Assembly (NCBI RefSeq): GCF_021295335.1
Contig: NZ_JAIWOT010000001.1
Location: 623,001 to 687,000 of the forward strand
DNA length: 64,000 nucleotides
Direction of reading: 5' to 3'
Source of the DNA: Komagataeibacter sp. FNDCF1
GTDB lineage: Bacteria; Pseudomonadota; Alphaproteobacteria; Acetobacterales; Acetobacteraceae
The translations under genes were made by a program, and so were the position numbers. How positions within the stretch are numbered: position 1 is the first letter of the stretch; every line of letters starts with the position of its first letter. Below are positions 44,574 through 52,727 of this stretch, piece by piece. The notes under the pieces were generated by a model, which saw only the letters and a program-made list of their open reading frames with translations, did no database searches and was not told the origin of the DNA.

Positions 44574-44837
44574 GTTGATTCCCTATATTCCGATTTTAAA
44601 TGAATAATATGCTCAAAAATTAGGCAATAAATATACTATATGAAATAAATATGTTGCTACAGCGTCTAAATTCCTGTCATACTATCTATAAAATTCCTAT
44701 CTTATGCTTTTTCTGTCTCGAGACCCTAATAGCAGGAACCCGATGCCCTTGATTCAACAGTACAGACCTCTGTTTGCAGCCGTCATGTCGGCGGTTGCAA
44801 TGAATGGACACGGTACGGAGGCTACCAACAAGCCATC

Positions 44838-45251
44838 ATGCGCCTGACCCTTCATACAGATTATGCCATCCGTGTTCTGGTCTATCTGGCGCGTAACCCC
44901 GAAAGAAGGGTGTCCGTACACGAAATTTCGGGTAGCCACGGTATTTCCCACAACCATCTGGTCAAGGTGGTCAATCGCCTGTCCAACAGCGGTGTGATAC
45001 ATGCACGCAGGGGCCGGTCGGGTGGATTGCAGTTACCGCGCCAGCCAAATGAAATCATTATTGGCGATATCGTACGCCTGATGGAAACGGACATGGATTC
45101 CGTTGTGATGTGCCAGCCCGAAAATGGCCAGCACTGCCTGCTGGCTGATATCTGTCGGCTGCGTCACCTGCTGGCACGATCGATGCATGCGTTTTTGCAG
45201 GTGCTGGACGAGACAACATTGCACGACATCCTGCCTGAGCATAAAGTCTAG
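44838..45251 (+). CDS. Second Rrf2-family (NsrR-like) regulator, tandem paralogue
   Basis: 137 residues from the ATG at 44838. It aligns along its whole length with the Rrf2 protein at 44097-44513 (MRLTL-TDY-IR-L-YL, HNHLVKVVNRLSNSGVIHARRGRSGGLQL, IIIGDIVRLMETD) and keeps the same cysteine spacing, C-x7-C-x5-C, in MCQPENGQHCLLADICRL. A separate terminator and AT-rich promoter region lie between the two, so it is a duplicated but separately transcribed regulator. A long perfect hairpin follows 22 bases after its stop. Confidence 0.87.
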   Translation: MRLTLHTDYAIRVLVYLARNPERRVSVHEISGSHGISHNHLVKVVNRLSNSGVIHARRGRSGGLQLPRQPNEIIIGDIVRLMETDMDSVVMCQPENGQHCLLADICRLRHLLARSMHAFLQVLDETTLHDILPEHKV

Positions 45252-45273
45252 CCCTAATGGCGTTGAACGGGGA

Positions 45274-45325
45274 AACCGTACGCCCATGTCTGTATACGCA
45301 CATATACAGACATGGGCGTACGGTT
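45274..45325. repeat. Perfect 23-bp inverted repeat (large hairpin)
   Basis: Arms 45274-45296 (starting AACCGTACGCCCATG) and 45303-45325 are exact reverse complements, separated by the six bases CGCACA. No T-run follows on either strand, so this is not a standard intrinsic terminator. It lies 22 bases after the second Rrf2 gene. It could be a transcript-end hairpin, a mobile palindromic repeat or a protein-binding site. Confidence 0.9.
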
Positions 45326-45833
45326 CAGACCCGCAATGGCCATGCGCTGTAATTCTGGCACAACGGTGACCCACGATGACATAGCATAATGAAATCGGGC
45401 TTCTGCCGGTCCATGCCGGACATCCCGCATCTGCCTGCATGGCAGGGCGATGGAAACAATATTTTCCCCACGCGCGGCCCGGTTTCACTACCAATGCAGG
45501 CGCAATGATTACCATGCCCTATTCTTGGGCAATGCCCGGAATGTCCCGGCTATCCAGCCATGCCGGTCCAAGGTGTCATGTGTGTTCAGCCGCAGTCTTC
45601 CCGGACCTATAGCGTGGACAGACAGGCTGGAGCACCCTTCATCATATTGCATAAACGAAACGGTTTCCACATCATGCATCTGATGTAAAAATTAATGTTT
45701 TAATGTGCATCAATTGCAGATCTGGCGACTGAATGCGGAATGCTTCATGCTATTTTTTGGCGGAATACTGATGACGGCGTAACAATACTCATAAAGTCGT
45801 TACCGATCTCACGGTTTCGTTTTTTCACGTTTA
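45326..45833. other. Intergenic region left of the IS element; likely the original sldBA promoter region
   Basis: No gene. The region turns AT-rich from about 45650. Without the insertion element it would lie directly upstream of sldB, so any native sldBA promoter is probably here, now separated from the genes by 930 bp of inserted DNA. Confidence 0.45.
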
Positions 45834-46763
45834 GAGCCCGATCCGAAAGTTTTTGAACAATACCAGCCTGTTGTGATTCATCCGTCTTTGCAGAGAGATG
45901 GAGTGAATGGTGACATGGACTGGTATTGCCCGGCGCGAGTATAGCCGGGAAAGATTGCGATATCCATCGGACATGACGGACGGGGAGTGGACTTTGATCA
46001 TGCCATTTGTGCCCCCGGCGAAACGGGGCGGTCGTCCGCGCACGACGGATATGCGCGAGGTGGTCAATGCGATGCTCTACATAGCCTCGGCCGGGTGTGC
46101 GTGGCGTCTGCTGCCGAAATGCTTTCCGCCGGTCTCGACCATCAGGCGCTATTTTTACGCCTGGCGTGATGCCGGAGTGTTCGAGGTCATGAATACGGTG
46201 CTGGTCATGAGCCTGCGCGAGATCGAGGGACGTGACGCCTCTCCGAGCGCGGGCGTGATTGACAGCCAGTCGGTGAAAACCACGGAAAGCGGCGGGATTT
46301 CGGGCTATGACGCGGGGAAGAAGGTCAAGGGCCGCAAGCGCCATATCGTGACGGATACCTGCGGCTTCCTGATCTTTCTCCTCGTTCATGCCGCTGATAT
46401 CCAGGACCGTGATGGGGCCGTTGATGTTCTGGCAGCGATACGCAGGCGCTTTCCCTGGCTGCGCCACATCTTCGCTGATGGCGGCTATGCTGGCGACAAA
46501 TTGCGATCCGCGCTCGCCTCCATGGGAAAATGGACCCTCGAAATCATCAGGCGGTCCGATACGGTGAAGGGTTTTCAGATCCTGCCGCGTCGCTGGGTGG
46601 TGGAACGGACATTCGCATGGCTGGGACGATGCAGGCGGCTCGCCAAAGATTGGGAACAATCCATTGCTTCCTCAACCGCATGGACATTGATCGCCTCAAT
46701 CCGAATGCTCACACGACGGACAGCAAGGCATTGTCAGGGTTGAAAAACTTTCGGATCGGGCTC
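45834..46763 (+). mobile_element. IS5-family insertion sequence, IS1031-like, complete
   Basis: Exactly 930 bp between perfect 21-bp terminal inverted repeats that begin GAGCCCGATCCGAAAG (45834-45854 and 46743-46763). TTA flanks both ends (45831-45833 and 46764-46766), the 3-bp target duplication expected for the IS1031 subgroup. It carries one full-length transposase. Size, ends and target site match IS1031, described in A. xylinum. It sits 52 bp before sldB, in the same direction. Confidence 0.93.
45907..46743 (+). CDS. IS5/IS1031-type DDE transposase
   Basis: 278 residues from the ATG at 45907. The N-terminal part (YPSDMTDGEWTLIMPFVPPAKRGGRPRTTDMREVVNAMLYIASAGCAWRLLPKCFPP) is typical of IS5-group transposases. 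The DDE residues are visible as D in VIDSQSVKTT, D in FADGGYAGDKL, and E in the WVVERTFAWLGRCRRLAKDWE signature. The frame is intact, so the element may still move. The long minus-strand frame across it is a shadow. Confidence 0.93.
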   Translation: MVTWTGIARREYSRERLRYPSDMTDGEWTLIMPFVPPAKRGGRPRTTDMREVVNAMLYIASAGCAWRLLPKCFPPVSTIRRYFYAWRDAGVFEVMNTVLVMSLREIEGRDASPSAGVIDSQSVKTTESGGISGYDAGKKVKGRKRHIVTDTCGFLIFLLVHAADIQDRDGAVDVLAAIRRRFPWLRHIFADGGYAGDKLRSALASMGKWTLEIIRRSDTVKGFQILPRRWVVERTFAWLGRCRRLAKDWEQSIASSTAWTLIASIRMLTRRTARHCQG

Positions 46764-46815
46764 TTAGTGGGGGCGGGACTAGCCTCCGCAACATGATACT
46801 GGAGGAACATCCATC

Positions 46816-47202
46816 ATGTCTGCTTTCGTAACGCCACAGACCCCCGCCGGATGGGCGACACTGGGTCTTGCGGTCATTGTCATCCTGCTGGGTCTGCCCC
46901 TGTTGTACATGGGTGCGGAACTCGCTTTTATTGGCGGGTCCTGGTACTACGTCATTGTCGGTCTTGCCGTAACGGCGGCGGGCATTCTCATGGCCATGGG
47001 CCGGGTGGCGGGTGGTCTGCTCTACCTTGCCGCAGTGGCCTTTACCTGGCTGTGGGCACTGTGGGAAGTGGGCTTTGACGGCTGGGGCCTGCTGCCCCGC
47101 GTGTTCGGTCCCACCCTGCTGGCCATTGGCGTGGCGCTGTGCCTGCCCGTTCTCCGGCGCGCGGAAGCCGCGCGTTCAACCCTTGTGCGGAAGGTCGCGT
47201 AA
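46816..47202 (+). CDS. sldB: Membrane subunit of PQQ polyol (glycerol/sorbitol) dehydrogenase
   Basis: 128 residues from the ATG at 46816, with GGAGGAAC upstream. It has four to five hydrophobic segments and the sequence FTWLWALWEVGFDGWGLLPRVFGP, the same kind of membrane domain that is fused to the N-terminus of PQQ glucose dehydrogenase. As a separate 126-128 residue protein just before the catalytic subunit it corresponds to SldB, which anchors SldA and passes electrons to ubiquinone. Its stop overlaps the sldA start (TAATG). The promoter region is disrupted by the IS element. Confidence 0.87.
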   Translation: MSAFVTPQTPAGWATLGLAVIVILLGLPLLYMGAELAFIGGSWYYVIVGLAVTAAGILMAMGRVAGGLLYLAAVAFTWLWALWEVGFDGWGLLPRVFGPTLLAIGVALCLPVLRRAEAARSTLVRKVA

Positions 47203-49403
47203 TGTCCCGGACTCCGATGCTACGCAGCCTGCTGCTGGGTGCAACAATAATCACCAGTCTTTCCTGTGCCGCGGCTTACGCCCAGGTTCCACCTGCCGAC
47301 CAGCCACCCGGGAATGGCAATGCAACCGTGCCACCCAGCCAGCCCACGCCGCCGACTGATGCATTTTCGGCACCGTCCCCCAATGCCCCGCAGGCGCCGG
47401 GTGTCAATGCCGCCAACATCCCTGACGGGCCGCCTGCCGAACCCAGCGAGGCCACGCCCATGGTCGAGCAGGTCGTGACCAACCCCGCCCATGATGACTG
47501 GCCCGGCTATGCGCGTGATGACAGGGCTACGCGCTACTCCCCGCTGGACCAGATCACACCGGCCAATATCAGCCACCTCAAGCGTGCGTTCATCTATCAC
47601 ACCGGCAGCAAGCCGGGGCCGGGGCAGGTGAACAAGTGGGCGGCCGAAACCACGCCCATCAAGGTTGGCGACGGGATGTACATGTGTTCCGCGCTGAATG
47701 ACATGATGCGCATCGACCCCGCCACGGGCAAGGAAATCTGGCACTTCCACGCCAACGAGAAATACGAGAGCATTCCCTATACGGCGGCGTGCAAGGCAGT
47801 TGTGTATTACACGTCCTCCACCGTGCCCGAAGGCGAGCACTGCCACCACCGCATCCTTGAGGCCACGCTTGATGAACGTCTGATCGAGGTGGACAGCGAG
47901 GACGGCAAGGTGTGCGAGGGCTTTGGCTGGCACGGCATGGTCAACCTGATGAAGGGGATGGGTGAGTCCGTGCCCGGTTTCGTGGCCGAGACCGCGCCGC
48001 CGCCAATCGTCAATGGTGCCATCATCACCAACCAGGAAATCCTCGATGGCCAGCGCCGCTGGGCACCGTCGGGCGTGATCCGTGGTTATGATGCCGAAAC
48101 CGGGCGCTTCCTGTGGGCATGGGACGTCAACCGCCCGCATGAACATGGCGAGCCAAAGGAAGGCGAGCATTACAGCCGTGGCACCCCCAATTCCTGGGCC
48201 GCGATGATTGGTGACAATGCACTGGGGCTGGTTTACGTGCCCACCGGCAACTCCGCCGCCGATTATTACAGCGCGATGCGTTCACCGGAAGAAAACAAGG
48301 TCTCCTCCGCCGTTGTCGCCATCGACGTTAAAACGGGCGAGCCGCGCTGGGTGTTCCAGACCGTGCACAAGGATGTGTGGGACTACGACATCGGTTCCCA
48401 GCCCACGCTGATGGACTTCACCAAGCCTGATGGCAGCAGTGTTCCGGCACTGATCATGCCCACCAAGCGTGGCCAGACCTTCGTTCTCGACCGCCGCACG
48501 GGTGAGCCGGTGCTGCCGGTGGAAGAACGGCCCGCGCCCTCGCCGGGCATGGTGCCGGGCGATACACGCTCGCCCACGCAGCCGTGGTCGGTTGGCATGC
48601 CGCGACTGGGTTTTGCCCCGCTCAAGGAATCCGACATGTGGGGTATGTCCCCCATCGATCAGCTGTACTGCCGTCTGAAATACCGTCGCGCACATTACGT
48701 GGGTGAGTTCACGCCGCCGAGCATCGACAAGCCCTGGCTGGAATATCCCGGCTATAACGGCGGGTCCGACTGGGGCAGCGTTGCCTATGATGAAAAGACC
48801 GGCATCCTGATCGCCAACTGGAACAATACGCCGATGTATGACCAGCTGGTCAGCCGCAAGAAGGCCGACACGCTGGGCCTGATGCCGGTGGACGACCCCA
48901 ACTACAAGCCCGGCGGCGGCGGTGCCGAGGGTGCAGGCGCCATGGCCGAGACGCCATATGGCATCGTGGTCTCGCCATTCTGGGATGAATATACGGGCAT
49001 GATGTGCAACCGCCCGCCCTATGGCATGATCACCGCCATCGACATGCATACGCAGAAAGTGCTGTGGCAGCATCCGCTGGGCAGTGCGCGCGCCAACGGT
49101 CCGTTCGGCCTGCCGACACACCTGCCGCTGACCATTGGCACGCCCAACAATGGCGGCCCGGTCATTACGGCCGGTGGTCTGATCTTTGTTGCGGCCACGA
49201 CCGACAACATGATCCATGCCTTCGATATCCATACCGGCAAGGAAGTGTGGAACGACGTGCTGCCCGGTGGCGGCCAGGCCACGCCCATGACGTATGAGTA
49301 CAAGGGCAAGCAGTATGTCGCCATCATGGCCGGTGGCCACCACTTCATGATGACCCCGGTGACGGATGACCTTGTGGTCTATGCGCTGGATAACGTGAAC
49401 TGA
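47202..49403 (+). CDS. sldA: Catalytic subunit of membrane-bound PQQ polyol dehydrogenase
   Basis: 733 residues from the ATG at 47202; the frame is open further upstream inside sldB. A signal peptide (LRSLLLGATIITSLSCAAAYAQ) and a proline-rich linker precede an eight-bladed quinoprotein propeller: DDWPGYARDDRATRYSPLDQITPANISHLKRAF, GRFLWAWDVNRP, DVWDYDIGSQPTLMD, NNGGPVITAGGLIFVAATTDNMIHAFDIHTGKEVW. Coupling to a 128-residue SldB and the length agree with SldA of Gluconobacter (about 740 residues). It oxidises glycerol, sorbitol, arabitol and related polyols in the periplasm with PQQ. A PQQ inositol or glucose dehydrogenase variant is less likely. Confidence 0.87.
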   Translation: MSRTPMLRSLLLGATIITSLSCAAAYAQVPPADQPPGNGNATVPPSQPTPPTDAFSAPSPNAPQAPGVNAANIPDGPPAEPSEATPMVEQVVTNPAHDDWPGYARDDRATRYSPLDQITPANISHLKRAFIYHTGSKPGPGQVNKWAAETTPIKVGDGMYMCSALNDMMRIDPATGKEIWHFHANEKYESIPYTAACKAVVYYTSSTVPEGEHCHHRILEATLDERLIEVDSEDGKVCEGFGWHGMVNLMKGMGESVPGFVAETAPPPIVNGAIITNQEILDGQRRWAPSGVIRGYDAETGRFLWAWDVNRPHEHGEPKEGEHYSRGTPNSWAAMIGDNALGLVYVPTGNSAADYYSAMRSPEENKVSSAVVAIDVKTGEPRWVFQTVHKDVWDYDIGSQPTLMDFTKPDGSSVPALIMPTKRGQTFVLDRRTGEPVLPVEERPAPSPGMVPGDTRSPTQPWSVGMPRLGFAPLKESDMWGMSPIDQLYCRLKYRRAHYVGEFTPPSIDKPWLEYPGYNGGSDWGSVAYDEKTGILIANWNNTPMYDQLVSRKKADTLGLMPVDDPNYKPGGGGAEGAGAMAETPYGIVVSPFWDEYTGMMCNRPPYGMITAIDMHTQKVLWQHPLGSARANGPFGLPTHLPLTIGTPNNGGPVITAGGLIFVAATTDNMIHAFDIHTGKEVWNDVLPGGGQATPMTYEYKGKQYVAIMAGGHHFMMTPVTDDLVVYALDNVN

Positions 49404-49428
49404 TCCGATCCCCCTGCGGGATTAGGGA

Positions 49429-49461
49429 ACCGGGGCCGTATCATGCGGCCCCGGTTTTTTT
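49429..49461 (+). terminator. Intrinsic terminator of sldBA
   Basis: A 10-bp GC-rich stem (ACCGGGGCCG with CGGCCCCGGT) with a short loop, followed by seven T, starts 26 bases after the sldA stop. Confidence 0.93.
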
Positions 49462-49480
49462 GTGCGTATGAAAAACGTAT

Positions 49481-49560
49481 AAAAGTTTTTGGATGCCGCC
49501 TTTTTTCAAAAAGGCGGCGTTCTCTGAAGCTTTTTGGAAAAAGCTTCACCAAAAACTTTT
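49481..49560. repeat. 80-nt three-way-junction palindromic repeat
   Basis: Outer arms AAAAGTTTTTGG (49481-49492) and CCAAAAACTTTT (49549-49560) enclose two perfect hairpins: GCCGCCTTTTT with AAAAAGGCGGC (49495-49518) and GAAGCTTTTT with AAAAAGCTTC (49526-49547). The whole folds into a three-way junction on either strand. From memory, elements of this design recur between genes in acetic acid bacteria, so it is probably a dispersed extragenic repeat. Confidence 0.85.
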
Positions 49561-49584
49561 ATTCTTTTTATTATGGATTATTAC

Positions 49585-50163
49585 ATGGCCATTACTCCCG
49601 CACCTGACCCCACCCGCCCGCGCTGCGCCTGGGCGCAGGCGGATGCGATGATGATGGCCTATCATGATTATGAATGGGGCCAGCCCGTGCATGACAGCCG
49701 ATTACTGTGGGAAATGCTGGTGCTGGAAAGCTTTCAGGCCGGGTTGTCATGGCGCACGGTGCTGCGGCGGCGCGAAGGGCTGCGCGCCGCCTTTGCCGGT
49801 TTTGACCCCGACCGCGTGGCCCGTTTTGATGAAACCGATGAAGCCCGCCTGATGGCCGACCCGCGTATCATCCGTGCCCGCGCCAAGATCCGCGCCACCA
49901 TAGGCAATGCCCGCGCCTATGTGACCATGCGCGACGGGGGCGAGGACTTTGCCACCTTTGCCTGGGACATGGTGCCGGATGCGCCGGTGCGCAACCTGTC
50001 GGGGCGCGTGCTAGCATCTTCGGCCCTGTCCGCTGTCATGGCGGCAGCCCTGCGCGCACGGGGGTTCCGGTTTGTGGGGCCAGTCATTGCCTATGCATGG
50101 ATGCAGGCGGCAGGCATGGTGCATGACCATGAACCGGGCTGTTTCTGCCATCCTTCCAGCTGA
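49585..50163 (+). CDS. tag: DNA-3-methyladenine glycosylase I
   Basis: 192 residues from the ATG at 49585; ATG at 49573 is equally in frame, and the open frame to 49534 runs into the repeat. The protein follows E. coli Tag closely: PRCAWA at the start, AYHDYEWGQPVHDSRLLWEMLVLESFQAGLSWRTVLRRRE, then IIRARAKIRATIGNARAY, and the zinc-binding HDHEPGCFCH at the C-terminus. The cysteine and histidines of the zinc site are kept. It removes 3-methyladenine from alkylated DNA. The gene directly follows the three-way-junction repeat, so its leader is short and structured. Confidence 0.9.
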   Translation: MAITPAPDPTRPRCAWAQADAMMMAYHDYEWGQPVHDSRLLWEMLVLESFQAGLSWRTVLRRREGLRAAFAGFDPDRVARFDETDEARLMADPRIIRARAKIRATIGNARAYVTMRDGGEDFATFAWDMVPDAPVRNLSGRVLASSALSAVMAAALRARGFRFVGPVIAYAWMQAAGMVHDHEPGCFCHPSS

Positions 50164-50322
50164 AGCCGGACCATGCCGCGGTAAGGGAAAGGTCGCATGG
50201 CTTCATATGCATTGAGGCATAAAGGCCTGATCATGATGATCTGAATGAAATTCGAACGGTACGGAAAATATTGTCCTGACCGAAAAAACCATGTGCGCGT
50301 CACTCTGGATGGTAGCCCCACG

Positions 50323-50350
50323 AAAAAAAAGCCCGCCGCCCGACGGGTGG
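50323..50350 (-). terminator. Probable terminator of the second YidB-like gene
   Basis: On the minus strand a GC-rich hairpin (CCCG...CGGG) is followed by eight T, about 77 bases after the stop of the gene at 50427-50819. The stem is short, so the call is moderate. Confidence 0.55.
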
Positions 50351-50426
50351 AACCCCGTGCGGACAGACAGGCCAGGTCTGATCCATGATGACCGTTTACA
50401 TACCCGGGTGGGGCTGGGGTTACGCC

Positions 50427-50819
50427 CTACTGAACCTGTTGCGCGGACCTGCTTGCCTGCGCGGTCACGGCCCGATGCCGTATGGCCATGGGCAGCATTT
50501 CACGCAGGATGTTCATTGCAGCGGGTTCCGACAGTCCGGTCTGGGTGGAAAACCGCTCGATCTCCGCGGGCCTGAACAGCGCATGGATCGTGCTTTCATC
50601 GGTGGGCGGGTTCTGGTCGTGCTCCTGCCACGCGCGTATGACGGGAAGCATGCCGGCATCTTCAGCACGGTTTTCAAGCATGCTAGGATGCTCGGGGGCG
50701 GGCAGGGGGCCAAGTATGTCATTCAGGACCGACAGCGCGCCGGAACGGTCACCCTGTGCACCGGTCAGGAAATCACCGATACGGGTGGTGATGTGGGCTA
50801 TATTACGCGAAATGGCCAT
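50427..50819 (-). CDS. YidB-like (DUF937) protein, divergent paralogue
   Basis: 130 residues from the ATG at 50819, with a perfect AGGAGG site upstream. It is a soluble helical protein: MAISRNIAHITTRIGDFLTGAQGDRSGALSVLNDILG, then IRAWQEHDQNPPTDESTIHALFRPAEIERFSTQTGLSEPAAMNILREMLPMAI. The order WxxxxxNPP-(I/T)-x4-I-x-LF and the C-terminal leucine repeat match the DUF937/YidB pattern seen more clearly at 17660-18019. Function is unknown. The strong ribosome-binding site and own terminator suggest a well-expressed single gene. Confidence 0.7.
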   Translation of the reverse strand: MAISRNIAHITTRIGDFLTGAQGDRSGALSVLNDILGPLPAPEHPSMLENRAEDAGMLPVIRAWQEHDQNPPTDESTIHALFRPAEIERFSTQTGLSEPAAMNILREMLPMAIRHRAVTAQASRSAQQVQ

Positions 50820-51035
50820 GTCGAGCCTCCTGTAACAATAGCGGAATATGTGATGACGACGGAACACGATCCCGGGGCTTTATGACCCGCATGGTGTTCC
50901 GGCATGCGGGCGGGTGGCAGCGGTCCAACGCGGCCTGCTGCCTGCCGGTTTACCACCCTCTGCCGATGTCTGAACACATTGTCGTGACGGTGCGCACAGG
51001 CCCGGTATGCTGTCGATGGCCTGCTTCCGTACGGT

Positions 51036-51284
51036 CTACCGGGGTACGGAGCCCTGTCCCGTGGGGGTGCGGGCAGGGGATGTGGCGCTGGCGGTACGAT
51101 CAGGAGTGTGGTCGGTGCTGGCCGCCGTTTTCTCGGCAGAGCAGGAAATGCAGGCATCTTCCCCGATCTTGCCGCTACATGCGGAAAGGGACAGTGCAAT
51201 ACCTGCGGACAGCGCAAGAACAGCGAGGCGGATATGTACGGGCAGGATGACTGCAGGCTGGCGGGGCATGAACAGGGGCGGCAC
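51036..51284 (-). CDS. Small putative lipoprotein
   Basis: 82 residues from a GTG at 51284, chosen because GGAGGAAG lies five bases upstream; the ATG at 51269 lacks a site. The N-terminus has an arginine, then LAVLALSAGIALSLSAC, a good lipobox, so the mature protein would be a lipid-anchored peptide of about 50 residues. The rest is serine/threonine/alanine-rich with two further cysteines (DACISC) and no known domain. It may be spurious, but signal and ribosome-binding site agree. Confidence 0.45.
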   Translation of the reverse strand: MPPLFMPRQPAVILPVHIRLAVLALSAGIALSLSACSGKIGEDACISCSAEKTAASTDHTPDRTASATSPARTPTGQGSVPR

Positions 51285-51531
51285 GTCTTCCTCCATCTGA
51301 TATGCCCACGAAACGGGCAGCCTGGGGCCGGGTTGCATTTCGCGTCAGACGCAAGATCGCGACATCCCGGCAATCCGCCGCAATCCGGGCTCTCTGGCCT
51401 AGGTGCACCAGTGCACGCCACCATTGTGCATAACAGGCACAGCACGTAAAGGCGCCATGCGGACAGGATGGAACGGCGGTCATACCCGCTATATTCCGGT
51501 TACCTGTCCCGCCAGCATGAACAGGGAGACG

Positions 51532-51780
51532 TCACCGCATTGTACCGACATCCGCATGGTGACGCGGCACGATAAGCCATCCCGCCACATGGCTGCCCGG
51601 TGGCAGGCGGCATGTGCCGACACGGCCATTGTCGCTTACCTGCCACGCCCCGCCGCGTCGGGCGCAATCCTGCCGTGGTGGCAGGTCGCGGGCCATCAGG
51701 GTATCCGTGCAGCCGCCAAGGACTGGCGACATGAGCACAAACACCATCACCCATGGCCTGCAGGTCCGGTCACGGGTCAT
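51532..51780 (-). CDS. Small lipoprotein with DUF333-like domain
   Basis: 82 residues from the ATG at 51780, seven bases after the stop of the next DUF333 gene. The N-terminus gives a lipoprotein signal (VMVFVLMSPVLGGC). The mature part, CARRGGAWQVSDNGRVGTCRLPPGSHVAGWLIVPR, follows the DUF333 pattern C-x3-GG-x8-10-G-x2-C-x-LP-x-G-x4-W. It looks like a tandem duplicate of its neighbour. Function is unknown. Confidence 0.6.
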   Translation of the reverse strand: MTRDRTCRPWVMVFVLMSPVLGGCTDTLMARDLPPRQDCARRGGAWQVSDNGRVGTCRLPPGSHVAGWLIVPRHHADVGTMR

Positions 51781-51786
51781 GGTGCG

Positions 51787-52101
51787 TTACGGGGTGGGCG
51801 CGGAATGGCTGCTGCGGAACAGCGACCATTCCTCCACCACCGTACCGTCAGGCAGGTGGCACCAGCCGGTCACGCCCTGTTCCGTGCGGCGCATCTCTAG
51901 CGTACCGCCGCGCTGCTGGCAGTAAACCGATGCAGGATTGGCCATGCCGATGCGCCGCGTGTCGGACTGCGCCGGACCCGGCTTCGGGCTGGCGGGGGTG
52001 TGCCGCGCAGGTCCGCATGCCCCCAGCATGACGGACAGGGCAAGGCCGATGATCTGCAGGCCATGCTCTGCACGCGGCGTGAAACGGGGAAAAAAGCTCA
52101 T
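51787..52101 (-). CDS. DUF333-domain lipoprotein
   Basis: 104 residues from the ATG at 52101, with AGGTAAGATGAC upstream. A signal with lipobox (LQIIGLALSVMLGAC) precedes a linker and a clear DUF333 domain at about residues 53-98: MANPASVYCQQRGGTLEMRRTEQGVTGWCHLPDGTVVEEWSLFR. Two cysteines in the domain probably form a disulfide. DUF333 proteins are small periplasmic or outer-membrane lipoproteins, sometimes labelled putative hemolysins without proof. It is first in a two-gene minus-strand pair. Confidence 0.77.
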   Translation of the reverse strand: MSFFPRFTPRAEHGLQIIGLALSVMLGACGPARHTPASPKPGPAQSDTRRIGMANPASVYCQQRGGTLEMRRTEQGVTGWCHLPDGTVVEEWSLFRSSHSAPTP

Positions 52102-52249
52102 GTCATCTTACCTGCATTGTCCGTAGCTGCCATGTGCCCGACAGGTAACAGCAATTCACGCCTGCCGCCATAGCGGGCGGGATTGCCGGGGTATATCAGC
52201 AACCGTGATTCCTGTCCTGCCGGCTGGCGGGGCAGACAACACGATGGGG

Positions 52250-52645
52250 TTATCCGGACCCGTGCCGGGGCATGCGGGGAAAGATGCCATCCGGTTCGTG
52301 ATGAGGCATTCCCGATACGGTTGGGGCCGGGATCGCGGGATCATCCAGCGCATTCTGCAGCGCCACATCGTAGCCCAGCCTGTGCAGCATGATGTCGAGG
52401 TTGACGCGGTCCATCACCGCGCTGTGGGTCAGGCGCGGCTGGCCGTTGGCATCGTACCACATGATCCAGAACATGGTGCCCTCCGGTCCGGCTACATATT
52501 CCAGCCATAGCGTATCTCCCGTATCGGGGCGGGTGACCAGGGGCGCTGTCAGTACGCTGCCACGCACATGGCCCGCGCCATGGGGATGGCCCTGTGCTGT
52601 ATCGGTACGATAGCGGGCATTGGCGCAGGTAAAGGGTGTATGCAT
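52250..52645 (-). CDS. Hypothetical protein
   Basis: 131 residues from the ATG at 52645, not recognised. The central part, LVTRPDTGDTLWLEYVAGPEGTMFWIMWYDANGQPRLTHSAVMDRVNLDIMLHRLGYDVALQNALDD, has alternating strands and a helix with normal composition, so it reads as a real small soluble domain. The first 20 residues and the C-terminal tail are low quality. No ribosome-binding site is evident, so the true start may be internal. It is divergent from the lipase-like gene. Confidence 0.5.
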   Translation of the reverse strand: MHTPFTCANARYRTDTAQGHPHGAGHVRGSVLTAPLVTRPDTGDTLWLEYVAGPEGTMFWIMWYDANGQPRLTHSAVMDRVNLDIMLHRLGYDVALQNALDDPAIPAPTVSGMPHHEPDGIFPRMPRHGSG

Positions 52646-52727
52646 GGTTGCATATCATGCCCGGCATTGATGGCCATATGTCAACACCATCTTCCCTATG
52701 ACGCAAACAGATGCTTAACCTGCCAGC

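Noticed and set aside
45745-46659. 304-codon minus-strand open frame across the insertion sequence
   Set aside because: It mirrors the transposase, has no ribosome-binding site or recognisable domain, and spans the left inverted repeat.
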